Assembly (NCBI GenBank): GCA_013815685.1
Contig: JACDFR010000001.1
Coordinates: forward strand, 62,001-126,000
Source of the DNA: Ramlibacter sp.
Lineage (GTDB): Bacteria > Pseudomonadota > Gammaproteobacteria > Burkholderiales > Burkholderiaceae_C
Direction: 5' to 3'
Length of the DNA stretch: 64,000 bases
The position numbers were made by a program, and so were the translations under genes. The notes under the pieces were generated by a model. That model ran no database searches. It had not been told where the DNA came from and worked only from the letters and a program-made list of their open reading frames with translations. The number at the start of each line of letters is the position of its first letter. Position 1 is the first letter of the stretch. Below are positions 53,877 through 63,137 of the stretch, one piece after another.

Positions 53877-53906
53877 AAGCCGGCAGCCAGCCGGCTTTTC
53901 TTTTTC
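53877..53906 (+). terminator. Intrinsic terminator after the S41 protease gene
   Basis: AAGCCGGC, a five-base loop and GCCGGCTT form a perfect 8-bp stem followed by a T-rich run. A second hairpin, CCCCGGCGATAGCCGGGG, lies just before it. Confidence 0.8.
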
Positions 53907-53921
53907 CTGGACAATCCACGC

Positions 53922-54683
53922 ATGACCGACGACCAGCTGCTGCGCTACTCACGGCACATCCTGCTCGAGGAGATCAGCGTTGAGGGCCAGCAGCGGCTCA
54001 TGGACGGCCATGCCCTGGTGATCGGTGCCGGGGGCCTTGGGTCACCGGTGGCGCTGTACCTCGGCACCGCCGGCGTGGGCCGCATCACGCTGGTCGACAA
54101 CGACACGGTGGACGTCACCAATTTGCAGCGCCAGATCGCCCACAGCCTGGCGCGCGTCGGCCAGCCCAAGGCGCAATCCGCGCGGCAAGCCATCGCCGCG
54201 ATCAACCCGGATCCGCAGGTCGAGGCGATCGCCTTGCGGGCCGATGCGGCGCTGCTGGACGAGCTGGTGCCGCAAGCGGATGCGGTGGTCGATTGCTGCG
54301 ACAATTTCGCGACCCGGCACGCCATCAATGCGGCCTGCGTCAAGCATGGCAAGCCCCTGGTTTCCGGCGCCGCCATCCGCTTCGACGGGCAGGTCTCGGT
54401 CTACGACACGCGCGACCAGGCCTCGCCCTGCTACGCCTGCGTGTTTCCGCCTTCCGAGCAGGTGGAGGAAACGCGCTGCGCCACCCTCGGCGTGTTCGCG
54501 CCCCTGGTCGGCATCATCGGCGCCATACAAGCGGCCGAGGCCCTCAAGCTGCTCAGCGGCGCCGGCATGCCGCTGGCGGGCAGGCTGCAGATGCTGGACG
54601 CGCGGTCCATGGAATGGACCGAGGTGCGCGTGCCGCGTCAAGCCGCCTGCCCCGTGTGCCGGGGCCGCGCCCCCGTGCACTGA
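53922..54683 (+). CDS. ThiF/MoeB-type adenylyltransferase
   Basis: A 253-residue E1-like enzyme that adenylates the C-terminal glycine of a small sulfur-carrier protein. VIGAGGLGSPVALYLG near residues 31-46 binds ATP, DNDTVDVTNLQRQIAH follows, the probable catalytic cysteine is in ETRCATLG, and CYAC plus CPVC bind zinc. MoeB, ThiF or a HesA-like role cannot be told apart, because neither moaD nor thiS is adjacent. Confidence 0.92.
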   Translation: MTDDQLLRYSRHILLEEISVEGQQRLMDGHALVIGAGGLGSPVALYLGTAGVGRITLVDNDTVDVTNLQRQIAHSLARVGQPKAQSARQAIAAINPDPQVEAIALRADAALLDELVPQADAVVDCCDNFATRHAINAACVKHGKPLVSGAAIRFDGQVSVYDTRDQASPCYACVFPPSEQVEETRCATLGVFAPLVGIIGAIQAAEALKLLSGAGMPLAGRLQMLDARSMEWTEVRVPRQAACPVCRGRAPVH

Positions 54684-54687
54684 CGCC

Positions 54688-55665
54688 TCAGGTGGCCGTG
54701 ATCTTGGCCGTCCTGATGATGCGGCCCCAGCGATCGATCTCCGACTTGAGGAAGGCCGCGAATTCGCCCGATCCTTTCGGGGTGAGCCGGAAGCCCTGCT
54801 GCATCGCGCGCTCTTCCACTTCGCGGCTGAACATGATCTTGATGATCTCGCGCGAATACTTGTCGACGATGTCATCCGGCGTCTTGGCATGGATCATGGC
54901 GGCGGTCCAGTTTTCCGTGTACAGCCCCGGCATGCCGGCCTCCATGGCCGTCGGGACGTCCGGCAGCATGGGATGGCGCGACAGGCTGCACGTCGCCAAC
55001 GCGCGCAGCTTGCCGCCCTTGACGTGAGCGATGGACTCGGGGAAATTGGAAAAGATGATGTCGAGCTGGCCGCCGATCAGGTCCACCATCGAGGGTGCCC
55101 CGCCCCGGTAGGGCACATGGGTCATGCGGCTCCTGTTCAGGTCGTTGAACAAGGCCATCACCAGGTGCGGAGGCGAGCCGTTGCCGCTGGAGCCGGCGTT
55201 GAGCTGCCGGGCCTTGGCGATCGAGATAAGGTCCTTGAAGTCCTTGATCGGGCTGTTGGCCGGAACCACCACCAGCATCGGCGAGCCGGCCAGCAGGGCC
55301 ACGGGCCTCAGATCGCGGGTCAGGCTGTAGGGCGCATTCGGGAACAGGGCGACGTTGGCCGCGTGGGTGAGCGTGATAGCGAGGAGCGAGTACCCGTCAG
55401 CAGGCGCCTTGGCCACCTGCTCGGCGCCGATCTGGGCATTGCCGCCCGCCTTGTTTTCGATGACAACCGGCACCTTCCAGGCGTCGCCGAGCTTCTGGCC
55501 CACGGTCCGCGCCATCATGTCCGTCAGCCCGCCCGGCGCGAAAGGCACGACATATTTGATGTTGGTCCCGGGCTTGGGAAAGCCCGACTGGGCGCTGCCG
55601 GTGCCCGGCCATCCCGCCATGGCAGCCCCAGCCGCCAACACGATCTCACGACGTTTCATATCCAC
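54688..55665 (-). CDS. Bug-family tripartite tricarboxylate-type solute receptor
   Basis: A 325-residue periplasmic binding protein with a Sec or Tat-like signal (MKRREIVLAAGAAMAG). The mature part is typical of Bug receptors: YVVPFAPGGLTDMMAR, GGNAQIGAEQVAKAPADGYS, and late IDRWGRIIR. Bug proteins bind carboxylates for TTT importers or act as sensors. No tctA/tctB gene is nearby. Its place behind the sulfolactate-type enzymes suggests binding of sulfolactate or a related acid. Confidence 0.87.
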   Translation of the reverse strand: MDMKRREIVLAAGAAMAGWPGTGSAQSGFPKPGTNIKYVVPFAPGGLTDMMARTVGQKLGDAWKVPVVIENKAGGNAQIGAEQVAKAPADGYSLLAITLTHAANVALFPNAPYSLTRDLRPVALLAGSPMLVVVPANSPIKDFKDLISIAKARQLNAGSSGNGSPPHLVMALFNDLNRSRMTHVPYRGGAPSMVDLIGGQLDIIFSNFPESIAHVKGGKLRALATCSLSRHPMLPDVPTAMEAGMPGLYTENWTAAMIHAKTPDDIVDKYSREIIKIMFSREVEERAMQQGFRLTPKGSGEFAAFLKSEIDRWGRIIRTAKITAT

Positions 55666-55680
55666 ACCCTGGTTGAGTTA

Positions 55681-56691
55681 TCAGCCTCCGAGCCGACGAA
55701 GCTGCTCATGCAGCGCATCGGGAATCTCCAGGCCTTCCTGCCTGGATTTTGCCTCCAGGCGCACGCGCCGCTCTCCCGCCAGGCGCACGCCGTCGTCGGC
55801 CAGCATCTCCGCGATCACGGTTTCCATGCGCTCAAAGTAAGTGTCCCGGCCGGCCAGCGCGCCGGGATCGATCACGATGAAGGCCTGGCCGATGCGCGGC
55901 GCATTGCCCTCGTCCACGAAAAAAGAGGAGGCCTCGAAACCGAATCGTGCGCCGGTGAGCGCCGTGACCAGAAGCTCGACGATCAGTGCCAGCAAGGAGC
56001 CCTTGGGACTGCTGAGGGCGCCCACGGCCATCATCGAGCCTTCGAGGCCGGCCCGTGGATCGGTGGTCGGGTTTCCGTGGCGATCCAGCGCCCAACCTTT
56101 GGGAATGGGCTTGCCTTCCTTGGCCGCCACCATCAGCTTGCCCCGGGCCACTTCGCTCAGGGACAGATCGATCGCCACTGCCGGCGCATCCCGGCGGGGG
56201 AACACGGCCGCGACCGGGTTGGTTCCGAACACCGGGTGCCTGCCGCCCGCGGCCGGCATCGCCGCCGGCGAATTGGAAAAACCCAGACCTACCATGCCCG
56301 CGTCGGCCGCGGCGCGCAAGTGGTCGACCAGAACGCCGCCGTGATGGCTGTTGGTCACGCCCGCAAAGCACACCCCCAGCAGGCCCGCCGTGTGGATCGC
56401 CTGCCTGACCGCCAGGTGGCAAGCCGGAAAGGCCAGGCCCTGCCGGGCGTCCACCAGCAGCGCGGCGCCTTTTTGCCGCAGGACCTCGGCCACCGCATGC
56501 CCGTCCGCGCGCCCATTGCGCAGGTGCGTCGAATATTGCGCAACACGGCTGAGGCCATGCGAGCCCAGGCCCTGCGCCTCGGCCAGCACCAGGGCGGCTG
56601 CCGTGCTGTCTGCCATGGCCTCGCTCGCGCCCGCCTGGCGCAAGGCGCGCGCCGCCAGCCGGGTTGCTTCGTCCATCGATAGCCGTGCCAT
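55681..56691 (-). CDS. Malate/L-lactate dehydrogenase-family oxidoreductase (ComC-like)
   Basis: A 336-residue NAD(P)-dependent dehydrogenase of the LDH2/MDG2 family. GSHGLSRVAQYSTHLRNGRAD, GVTNSHHGGVLVDHL, GTNPVAAVFPR and GKLMVAAKEGKPIPKGWALD are family features. With the SlcC-like and SuyAB-like neighbours it fits ComC, the (R)-sulfolactate dehydrogenase that works with SlcC to invert sulfolactate through sulfopyruvate. Malate or ureidoglycolate activity is the alternative. The ATG at 56691 overlaps the last base of the preceding gene. Confidence 0.82.
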   Translation of the reverse strand: MARLSMDEATRLAARALRQAGASEAMADSTAAALVLAEAQGLGSHGLSRVAQYSTHLRNGRADGHAVAEVLRQKGAALLVDARQGLAFPACHLAVRQAIHTAGLLGVCFAGVTNSHHGGVLVDHLRAAADAGMVGLGFSNSPAAMPAAGGRHPVFGTNPVAAVFPRRDAPAVAIDLSLSEVARGKLMVAAKEGKPIPKGWALDRHGNPTTDPRAGLEGSMMAVGALSSPKGSLLALIVELLVTALTGARFGFEASSFFVDEGNAPRIGQAFIVIDPGALAGRDTYFERMETVIAEMLADDGVRLAGERRVRLEAKSRQEGLEIPDALHEQLRRLGG

Positions 56692-57638
56692 CAGGGCTTC
56701 CTTTGCGCTAGTCTTTCCAGCACGCGGTCGGCGATCAGCGACGACACGCGCACGTTGGATTCCTGGCTGACGCCGGACACATGCGGCGTGAGGATCAGGT
56801 TGGGGCAATCGGCCTCGACCACGCCGGCCGCAAGCGGCTCCTGGTCGAAGACATCGAATACCGCACCGCCCAGCGATCCGGCTTTCAGCGCCCGCACCAC
56901 GGCGGCCAGGTCCACGATCTGCCCGCGCGAAGTGTTGATGAGAATAGCACCGGGCTTCATGCCGGCAATCCGGCTGGCGCCGAACAGCCCCCTCGTGCCG
57001 TCCAGCAAGGGCACGTGCAGGGTCACGACATCGGCGCGCGAAAGCAGGTCGTCGAGCGTAGCCGGTTGCACGCCCAGGCTTTCAAAAGCCTTGTCGCCGG
57101 CATCGAGCAGGGGATCGAAAGCCAGGACGTTCATGCCCAGCCCCCGGGCCAGGCGTGACGTGGCCTGCCCGATCGAGCCGAAGCCGACGACGCCGAGCGT
57201 CTTGCCGGACATTTCCCGGCCCTGGCCGAGCGCCTGGCGCGGCCAGGCGCCCGCGGCGACCGCAGCGGTCGAACGATAGGCGCCGCGCAACAGCATCATG
57301 GCGCAGGCGATCACGTATTCGGCGACGCTCAACGCATTGGCGCCGGTGGCCGGGATCACGCCGATGCCCTGCGCTTCGCAGGCCGCGACATCGATGTTGT
57401 CCAGGCCGACGCCCAGTCGCCCCACGAGCTTGCAGCGGCCAAGCGCCGACACCAGCTCGCCGCGAACCTGCGTGCGGTTGCGCACGATCAGCACGTCGCA
57501 TTCCCGCGCTTGCGCCAGCAGCCTCGGCATGTCATCGACGAGCGAGGGGTCGTACAGCACGTCATGCGCGGCTTGCAGCCGCCCGACGGCCGCCTCGTCC
57601 ATGAATTCGCAGATGACGATGCGCAGAGCGCTTGCCAC
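56691..57638 (-). CDS. D-2-hydroxyacid dehydrogenase (SlcC-like)
   Basis: A 315-residue NAD-dependent dehydrogenase of the phosphoglycerate dehydrogenase superfamily. GVVGFGSIGQATSRLARGLGM is the Rossmann motif, and NRTQVRGELV, INTSRGQIVDL and LTPHVSGVSQESNVR contain catalytic Arg, Glu region and His. In this operon the best guess is SlcC, (S)-sulfolactate dehydrogenase. Glycerate or phosphoglycerate activity cannot be excluded by sequence alone. Confidence 0.82.
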   Translation of the reverse strand: MASALRIVICEFMDEAAVGRLQAAHDVLYDPSLVDDMPRLLAQARECDVLIVRNRTQVRGELVSALGRCKLVGRLGVGLDNIDVAACEAQGIGVIPATGANALSVAEYVIACAMMLLRGAYRSTAAVAAGAWPRQALGQGREMSGKTLGVVGFGSIGQATSRLARGLGMNVLAFDPLLDAGDKAFESLGVQPATLDDLLSRADVVTLHVPLLDGTRGLFGASRIAGMKPGAILINTSRGQIVDLAAVVRALKAGSLGGAVFDVFDQEPLAAGVVEADCPNLILTPHVSGVSQESNVRVSSLIADRVLERLAQRKP

Positions 57639-57639
57639 G

Positions 57640-58815
57640 TCAGGCCGATTCGAACAGGCGCGTCAAGACGAACTCGCGGTGGCCCAGCGCCTCGGCCGCC
57701 GTGAGCCGGCCGTTGGCCGTGCGCAGCATGCATTCCAGCAGCCGGTCGCCGGCCTGGTCGAGGTTGATTTCGCGCTGCAACAGGCCGGACGTGTCGACGT
57801 CGATGTGCTCCCCCATCAGGCGCACGGTGCGCGGGTTGGCGCAGATCTTGATGACGGGCAGGATGGGGTTGCCAATCACGTTGCCCTGCCCTGTCGGGAA
57901 GAAATGCACCGCATAGCCGGATGCCGCGCACAGGGTGACCATCTCGGCCGCGGCGCTGGACGAATCCATGAACCACAGGCCCGGGTGGTCAGGCATCTCG
58001 GCCTTGTCGATCACGCCGTCCACGGTGCACTTGCGCCCGATCTTCTGGATGTTGCCAAGAGCTTTTTCCTCGATCGTCGTCAAGCCGCCGGCGATGTTGC
58101 CCTTGGTCGGCTGCGAGTCCGACAAGTCGCTGGTCTTGTGGCGATTGACCACCTCCTGGTAGCGATTGAACATGAACATGAACTTCTCGCGCACCGCATC
58201 GCTGGCGCAGCGCTGGGCCACGATGTGTTCGCCGCCGGTAAGCTCGGTCGTCTCGCCGAAGCACAGGTAGTTGCCCAGCGGGTGCAGCTTGTCGAAGGCA
58301 TTGCCCACGGTGGGGTTGGCGCCGCAGCCGGAAGTCGTGTCCGACTCGCCGCACTTGGTCGACACCCACAATTCGCTGATTCCGCAGCGCTCGCGCTGCT
58401 TCTCGCTGGCCCACTGGACGTATTCCCGGGCCGCCTTGCTGGCCCGCATGATGGTGTCGTGGTCGCCGTGGCCCTCGATGCCAAAGCCGCAGACGGGCTT
58501 GCCGGTGGTCGCGATGCCATCCACCACTCTCTTGGTCCAGCCGTCCTCGATGCCGATCACGACGACGGCGGCGACGTTGGGATTGCAGCCGGTGCCGATG
58601 AGCGTGCGGAAATGCAGTTCCAGGTCGGCGCCGAACTGAAGCCGGCCATACGGGTGCGGGATCGCCATGGACCCCTTGATGTTGTGGGCTGCAGCTTCGG
58701 CGGCGGCATTGGACAGGTCGTCCAGCGGAAGGACGACGACGTGGTTTCGCACGCCCACGCGGCCGTTCTCCCGGCGATAGCCCAGGAAGGTGGTTTCACG
58801 GTTGATGATGGACAT
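57640..58815 (-). CDS. UxaA-family lyase large subunit (SuyB-like)
   Basis: A 391-residue protein of the altronate/galactarate dehydratase large-subunit family. [19 protein letters not shown] is the usual start, [13 protein letters not shown] and [20 protein letters not shown] contain Fe-binding cysteines, and [20 protein letters not shown] follows. Split subunits together with SlcC-like and ComC-like dehydrogenases point to (R)-sulfolactate sulfo-lyase, which yields pyruvate and sulfite. Altronate dehydratase is less likely because sugar-acid genes are absent. No sulfite exporter or oxidase gene is adjacent. Confidence 0.85.
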   Translation of the reverse strand: MSIINRETTFLGYRRENGRVGVRNHVVVLPLDDLSNAAAEAAAHNIKGSMAIPHPYGRLQFGADLELHFRTLIGTGCNPNVAAVVVIGIEDGWTKRVVDGIATTGKPVCGFGIEGHGDHDTIMRASKAAREYVQWASEKQRERCGISELWVSTKCGESDTTSGCGANPTVGNAFDKLHPLGNYLCFGETTELTGGEHIVAQRCASDAVREKFMFMFNRYQEVVNRHKTSDLSDSQPTKGNIAGGLTTIEEKALGNIQKIGRKCTVDGVIDKAEMPDHPGLWFMDSSSAAAEMVTLCAASGYAVHFFPTGQGNVIGNPILPVIKICANPRTVRLMGEHIDVDTSGLLQREINLDQAGDRLLECMLRTANGRLTAAEALGHREFVLTRLFESA

Positions 58816-58821
58816 GGTGCT

Positions 58822-59103
58822 TTACCAGCGCTTGGTCTTGATGTTGTGGACATGGGCGTGCTGGCCCGCCTGGATGGGAGCGACGACCTTGCCCATGTCG
58901 ATGCCGTACTTCATGACGGTCTCGCCAAGGCCCATGTCCTTGAGCGCGATCTTGTGGCCGATGGGAATGTCCTGGCGCGCCACGAGGTTCACGGTGCGGT
59001 CGTCGTCCATCACCCAACCGGTGAGCTCCGCGCCGGCCTTGACGCCCTCGACCACGACCACGGCCACGGTGTCGCCAGGATCATGCAAAACAAAATGAAT
59101 CAT
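58822..59103 (-). CDS. UxaA-family lyase small subunit (SuyA-like, SAF domain)
   Basis: A 93-residue SAF-domain protein, equal to the N-terminal part of UxaA. MIHFVLHDPGDTVAVVV, ARQDIPIGHKIAL and VMKYGIDMGKVVAPIQAGQHAHVHN are the conserved elements. AGGAG upstream supports the ATG at 59103. It is the first gene of the five-gene operon and is divergent from the GntR gene, which probably controls it. Confidence 0.87.
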   Translation of the reverse strand: MIHFVLHDPGDTVAVVVVEGVKAGAELTGWVMDDDRTVNLVARQDIPIGHKIALKDMGLGETVMKYGIDMGKVVAPIQAGQHAHVHNIKTKRW

Positions 59104-59202
59104 CGAAACTCCTGCAAATGTCGAGCGCGCAGTTTTGGTGAACCGCGGGGTGCTGTCAACCAACTCATATAGATGACATGGAACATTGAACTAAACTGTG
59201 CC

Positions 59203-59994
59203 ATGTCCCCGCCTCCTGTGTCGCATGGCTTGCAAGCCTTGGCATCCGGCCCCTTCGGCCCGCTCTACCGGCAGGCCAAGCGCGAGTTGCAGCGGGTGGT
59301 CGAAAGCGGCCGCTACGGGCCCGGCGCCACCCTGCCCAACGAGAGCGTCATCGCGGCTGCCTTGGGGGTGAGTATCGGCACCGTGCGCAAGGCGGTGGAC
59401 GAGCTGGTGCATGAGCATGTGCTGGTGCGCCGGCAAGGCAAGGGCACCTACGTGGCCCTGCACAACGACGACCGTTTCCTGTTCCAGTTTTTCCACGTCG
59501 AACCGCGCGATGAGTTCACCGAGGCGCAGGAACGGCCGGTACGCGAATACCCTCAGGTCCAATGCATGGGGTTCGTGCGCGGCCGGGCCGATGAAGCCGA
59601 GGCGGCGGCGCTGCGCATCAAGCCCGGCGACCCGGTGGCGCGCATCGCCAATCGGCTGTCGCTGGCGGGCCGACCCGTGGTCCACGACCGCCTGGCGGTC
59701 GCCGCCCAGACGTTCAGGGGGTTGAATGAAAAACGTTTCCTGGAGAGGCCCAGCACCATTTACGGCCTCTACCAGAGCGACCACGGCATCACCGTTCTGA
59801 GGGCCCGCGAGCGGGCCCGCGCGGCCGCCGCAAGCCCCGAAACGGCGCGTATCCTGGGGGTGCCCGTGGGCCTGCCCGTGCTCGAAGTCCACCGCATCGC
59901 GCTGACCTTCGGCGACAAGCCGGTGGAATACCGGATATCGACCATCAACACCGCCATGCACGACTACGTGAGCATCTTGTCCAAGCAGCGATAG
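59203..59994 (+). CDS. GntR-family regulator with UTRA domain
   Basis: A 263-residue HutC-subfamily regulator. The winged helix lies at about residues 20-85 (LPNESVIAAALGVSIGTVRKAVDELVHE), and a UTRA effector domain covers about 105-255 (DPVARIANRLSLAGRPVVHDR, EVHRIALTFGDKPVEYRIS). The start at 59203 gives a normal N-terminus. It is divergent from the suyA-like gene with a 99-bp shared control region, so its effector is probably the substrate of that operon. Confidence 0.9.
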   Translation: MSPPPVSHGLQALASGPFGPLYRQAKRELQRVVESGRYGPGATLPNESVIAAALGVSIGTVRKAVDELVHEHVLVRRQGKGTYVALHNDDRFLFQFFHVEPRDEFTEAQERPVREYPQVQCMGFVRGRADEAEAAALRIKPGDPVARIANRLSLAGRPVVHDRLAVAAQTFRGLNEKRFLERPSTIYGLYQSDHGITVLRARERARAAAASPETARILGVPVGLPVLEVHRIALTFGDKPVEYRISTINTAMHDYVSILSKQR

Positions 59995-60076
59995 TGTCTT
60001 GTCCTGCAATGCGCGGGCATTCGCGGCAGGCGTTTGCCTGATTGCGGGTACGGCCTGGGCCTGCGGGCCGCCGGGC

Positions 60077-62281
60077 CTAGAGCTTGCCGGCAGCGCCGGG
60101 CGCGTGCGGGTCGGCGCTTCCCGCGGGGGCCGGCGCCTTCGCCTTTTCGCCGCCGGACCCGCCCAGGCCGAACAGGGACTTGGCCCGCGCGCCCGGGCCG
60201 CCGGACGCCGATCCGTTTTTTTGCATTCGCGCCGCCGCGTCGGGCGAAGCCGCCTCGCGCAGGATGGCGCCGCAATTGGCGTCCTCGCCGGGCCCCGTCT
60301 CCACGGTGGCCGCCAGTGCCAGCAACGGGTTGATCGCCGCCAGGGCCAGCGCCGCAACGGCCCGGCCCGCCAGGGCGCCCTTGTCCGGGCCGGCTTGCGG
60401 AGCTCCCAGGGTTCCGGACACCTTCAGCGGGGATCTCAGGCTGAGGATGCTCATGTCCTTCGGCTGGGGCCGGAAGTAAAAGTCAATGCCCTCGGTCGCC
60501 AGATTGACACTGCCTTCGCCGTGGATGACGGTATCGGTCGTGTCGAGCACCAGCGCACGGCTCGTCATGAGGCCGCTCTTGACGTCGAAAGCGGTGGCGG
60601 CGCAGCGCACGCCCACATTGTTGTCGCCGCGCACGAGGAACTTGATGATTTCCGCGCCATCGAGGCCCGCGATCTCCAGCAGCAGGTTGCTGATCTGGCC
60701 CTTCCCCATCAGCATCGACACGTTCCCGGACGAGCCCGCGAGCATCTGGGCCACCGAGTTGCCCCGCCCCTGCAGGTTAATGTCTGCGTGGATCTTGCCG
60801 AAGCTGGTCCGTGTGAGATTGACGTCGGTGAACATCTTGTTCAGCTCGAGCGACTTCCCGCTGAGGCGAACCTCGGCCGCGGCCGGATTGCTGTTGCTGT
60901 CGATGCGAACACGCCCGGCCACCGTGCCGCCGGCGATGCCGAGATTGAGCGAATCGAGCAGCAGCACGCCGTCTTTCAGCCGCACTTGCATGGCCATGCG
61001 GTCCAGAGGCATCTTCCCCGCGTTGGTCACGCGCGCCGCGCTGTAGCTGACATCCGAATTCATGGCTTTCAGCCGCGCAAGATCGAGCGGCGCGACAGGC
61101 AATACCTTGCGCGTGGGATCTTTCGGCGCCTTTGGCTTCTTCGCCTTGCGCTGGCCGGGAGGCTGCCCCGGGTCGGTCGATGCGGCTGCGGCAGTGACGG
61201 CACGGCGCGGCTGTTCCGGCAATCCCACGACCGGCGCCAGATCGTCGAAGTCCAGCAGGTTTGATTTGAGCTTGCCGGCAAGCCGAGGTATTTTTTCGGC
61301 GCGATCGTAGGAGAGTTCTCCCGCCAGGTCCGAGTCGCCCAGCTTCCCCTTGATGTCCTTGACGTTCCACGCCTCGCCCTTCTTCGAGACCCGGCCATGC
61401 AGGACATACCGGGGCGTCGAGGGTAGGACGACGCCGACGAACTTGTACAGGTCCGCGAGGTTCCTGCCCTGCAGGTCGAACACCGCATCCGCGCCATCGA
61501 GCGTGGCAAGGCTGGCGATGACCCCCTGCGCGCGCAAGGTCGTTGCACCGGCGGTCGCGGCGATCTCGAGCGGAAACGGGTTCTGCAAGGGCGCGCTCAG
61601 GTACAGCACGTTGCCGGTGCGGCCCTTCGCCGTGAACGGCTCCTTCTGCCACGTGCCCTTGCCGCTGAAACTGAGCGGCATCGATGGATTTCCGGTGCCG
61701 GCGGCAGAATTCGCGGGCTGGGCCGGCTGCAGCGTCAGCGGCCCGTCGATCGCAAAGTCTGCACGGATGTCCGCACCGTGCTGCGTGGAGATGAAGTGCA
61801 CCGTGCCCTTGTCGACGACTAAAGCGCCGATGTCGGGCACGTTCCTGGGATCCGAGGAGTCGCGCCCCAGCGCCCAGCTGCGGCGGCCATCGGTCTCCAT
61901 CTGCAGGCCCAGCTGTGGCTGGCGCAGTTCGACTCGCGGCAAAATGATCTGCCGCTTCAGCAGCGGCAGCAATTGGACATGGATTTCCGCGCCCTCCGCC
62001 TTGACCAGGTGCGGGTTCTGCGCCCAATCGGGATTGGCGAACTCGATGCCGTCCGCAATGACGCGGGTGGTGCGCCCGAGCTTGACGTCCAGGCGCCGAG
62101 TGATCTCGAAATGCCGGCCGGTCTTGTCGCTCACATAGCGATTGAGAGGTCCGCGCAGGACATCCCAGGGGAAGAAAACGAGCAGCAGCACCAGCAGGAG
62201 CGCCAGTAGCAAGAGGCCTGCGAGGACCTTGAGCCACAGCGGCCGTCCATGGCCGGGGGAGGTAGGGGCGGCCTCACTCAT
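60077..62281 (-). CDS. AsmA-family envelope protein
   Basis: A 734-residue protein with one N-terminal transmembrane helix (about residues 15-36) and a long periplasmic part. AsmA signatures include GRHFEITRRLDVKLG near residues 55-69, IEFANPDW, and the C-terminal VTLAGRV-like repeats (GTVAGRVRIDSNSNPAA, FYFRPQPKDMSILSLRSPLKVSGT). These long beta-taco proteins help lipid transport to the outer membrane. The C-terminal end is rich in Gly, Ala and Pro. The start at 62281 was chosen because the helix follows at the usual distance. Confidence 0.88.
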   Translation of the reverse strand: MSEAAPTSPGHGRPLWLKVLAGLLLLALLLVLLLVFFPWDVLRGPLNRYVSDKTGRHFEITRRLDVKLGRTTRVIADGIEFANPDWAQNPHLVKAEGAEIHVQLLPLLKRQIILPRVELRQPQLGLQMETDGRRSWALGRDSSDPRNVPDIGALVVDKGTVHFISTQHGADIRADFAIDGPLTLQPAQPANSAAGTGNPSMPLSFSGKGTWQKEPFTAKGRTGNVLYLSAPLQNPFPLEIAATAGATTLRAQGVIASLATLDGADAVFDLQGRNLADLYKFVGVVLPSTPRYVLHGRVSKKGEAWNVKDIKGKLGDSDLAGELSYDRAEKIPRLAGKLKSNLLDFDDLAPVVGLPEQPRRAVTAAAASTDPGQPPGQRKAKKPKAPKDPTRKVLPVAPLDLARLKAMNSDVSYSAARVTNAGKMPLDRMAMQVRLKDGVLLLDSLNLGIAGGTVAGRVRIDSNSNPAAAEVRLSGKSLELNKMFTDVNLTRTSFGKIHADINLQGRGNSVAQMLAGSSGNVSMLMGKGQISNLLLEIAGLDGAEIIKFLVRGDNNVGVRCAATAFDVKSGLMTSRALVLDTTDTVIHGEGSVNLATEGIDFYFRPQPKDMSILSLRSPLKVSGTLGAPQAGPDKGALAGRAVAALALAAINPLLALAATVETGPGEDANCGAILREAASPDAAARMQKNGSASGGPGARAKSLFGLGGSGGEKAKAPAPAGSADPHAPGAAGKL

Positions 62282-62483
62282 GCCACGCATCAGCACCGGC
62301 ATGGGCCGGCGCAACCGGCTCAGACCATGGCCGAGCCGCTTCGATGAGCCGGCCGATCACGTGGCCGGGCGTGAACTCTCTACCAGCGGCGGCGTCCGCA
62401 CGCGCGGGCTCTCCAAGGGCCACGATGCCCGCAGCCATCAACGTGCCAAAAAAAATCATGGCCGACTCGATCAACAATTTCAT
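62274..62483 (-). CDS. Small predicted exported protein
   Basis: A 69-residue frame beginning KLLIESAMIFFGTLMAAGIVAL, which looks like a signal or anchor segment ending near EPARA. It overlaps the start of the AsmA gene by 8 bp. No family is recognised, and it may be a real small envelope protein translated ahead of AsmA. Confidence 0.4.
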   Translation of the reverse strand: MKLLIESAMIFFGTLMAAGIVALGEPARADAAAGREFTPGHVIGRLIEAARPWSEPVAPAHAGADAWHE

Positions 62484-62604
62484 TTTTTGGCGTCCTCGGC
62501 GGGGCTCAGCAAAGCCCTGTTTCAGGTGAGTGTGCGTGGTTAAAAATTGTTGCCGGGTCGGTGCCCTCCGGGACGTTCTGTCAGCTCAGGACTACATTTG
62601 TCCG

Positions 62605-62620
62605 GTAGGAAACATCCTAC
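62605..62620. promoter_or_regulatory. Inverted repeat resembling BvgA-type heptads
   Basis: GTAGGAAACATCCTAC is a perfect 6-4-6 inverted repeat. TAGGAAA is the complement of TTTCCTA, the heptad favoured by BvgA, and the second arm gives ATCCTA. It lies 120 bp upstream of the receiver gene at 62740, and a BvgA/NarL-type regulator is encoded at 63138-63770. Direct control is a hypothesis. Confidence 0.45.
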
Positions 62621-62739
62621 GCTTCTTACCCGGTGCGGCTGGCAAAATAAAAAGCGACGGATGAGGGATACAACGCGATACACACCGGTCCGCTGATACG
62701 ACTCCAACACTGTTCAACCCATCCAGCCTTGGTACCACT

Positions 62740-63129
62740 GTGGAATTGAGAACCTATATCGTCGAGGACAATGCCACGATCCGGGAGAACCTTATCGGCA
62801 CGCTGGAAGAGCTGGCGTGTGTCAAGGCGCTGGGGTGGGCCGAGACCGAAGCCGAAGCCAAGGGCTGGCTGGCCCAGCATCAGGCGATGTGGGACCTTGC
62901 GATCGTCGACCTTTTCCTGAAACAGGGCAGCGGGCTGGGCGTATTGGAGTCCTGCCGGGCCCGCCCGCCCACGCAGCGTGTGGTGGTGCTCAGCAACTAT
63001 GCGACCACGGATATGCGCAAGCGCTGCGCCCAACTGGGCGCGGATGCGGTCTTCGACAAATCCAACGAGATCGACGCGCTCGTCGAGTATTGCATTGCGC
63101 ACAGCGAAGACCGCCAGGCCGGCGCATGA
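62740..63129 (+). CDS. Stand-alone response-regulator receiver protein
   Basis: A 129-residue CheY-like receiver without an output domain. YIVEDNATIRENL carries the acidic pair, LAIVDLFLKQGSG the phosphorylated aspartate (about residue 53), and VVVLSNYAT and VFDKSNE the conserved Ser/Thr and Lys. The start is a GTG at 62740. It converges with the NarL-type regulator gene and may be a phosphate shuttle for the kinase whose start lies at the window's right end. Confidence 0.85.
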   Translation: MELRTYIVEDNATIRENLIGTLEELACVKALGWAETEAEAKGWLAQHQAMWDLAIVDLFLKQGSGLGVLESCRARPPTQRVVVLSNYATTDMRKRCAQLGADAVFDKSNEIDALVEYCIAHSEDRQAGA

Positions 63130-63137
63130 CGGCGGGT

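Noticed and set aside
54025..56682. 885-codon plus-strand frame across the ThiF-like, Bug and ComC-like genes
   Set aside because: It runs through three well-supported genes and shows no domain; it is an artefact of high GC.
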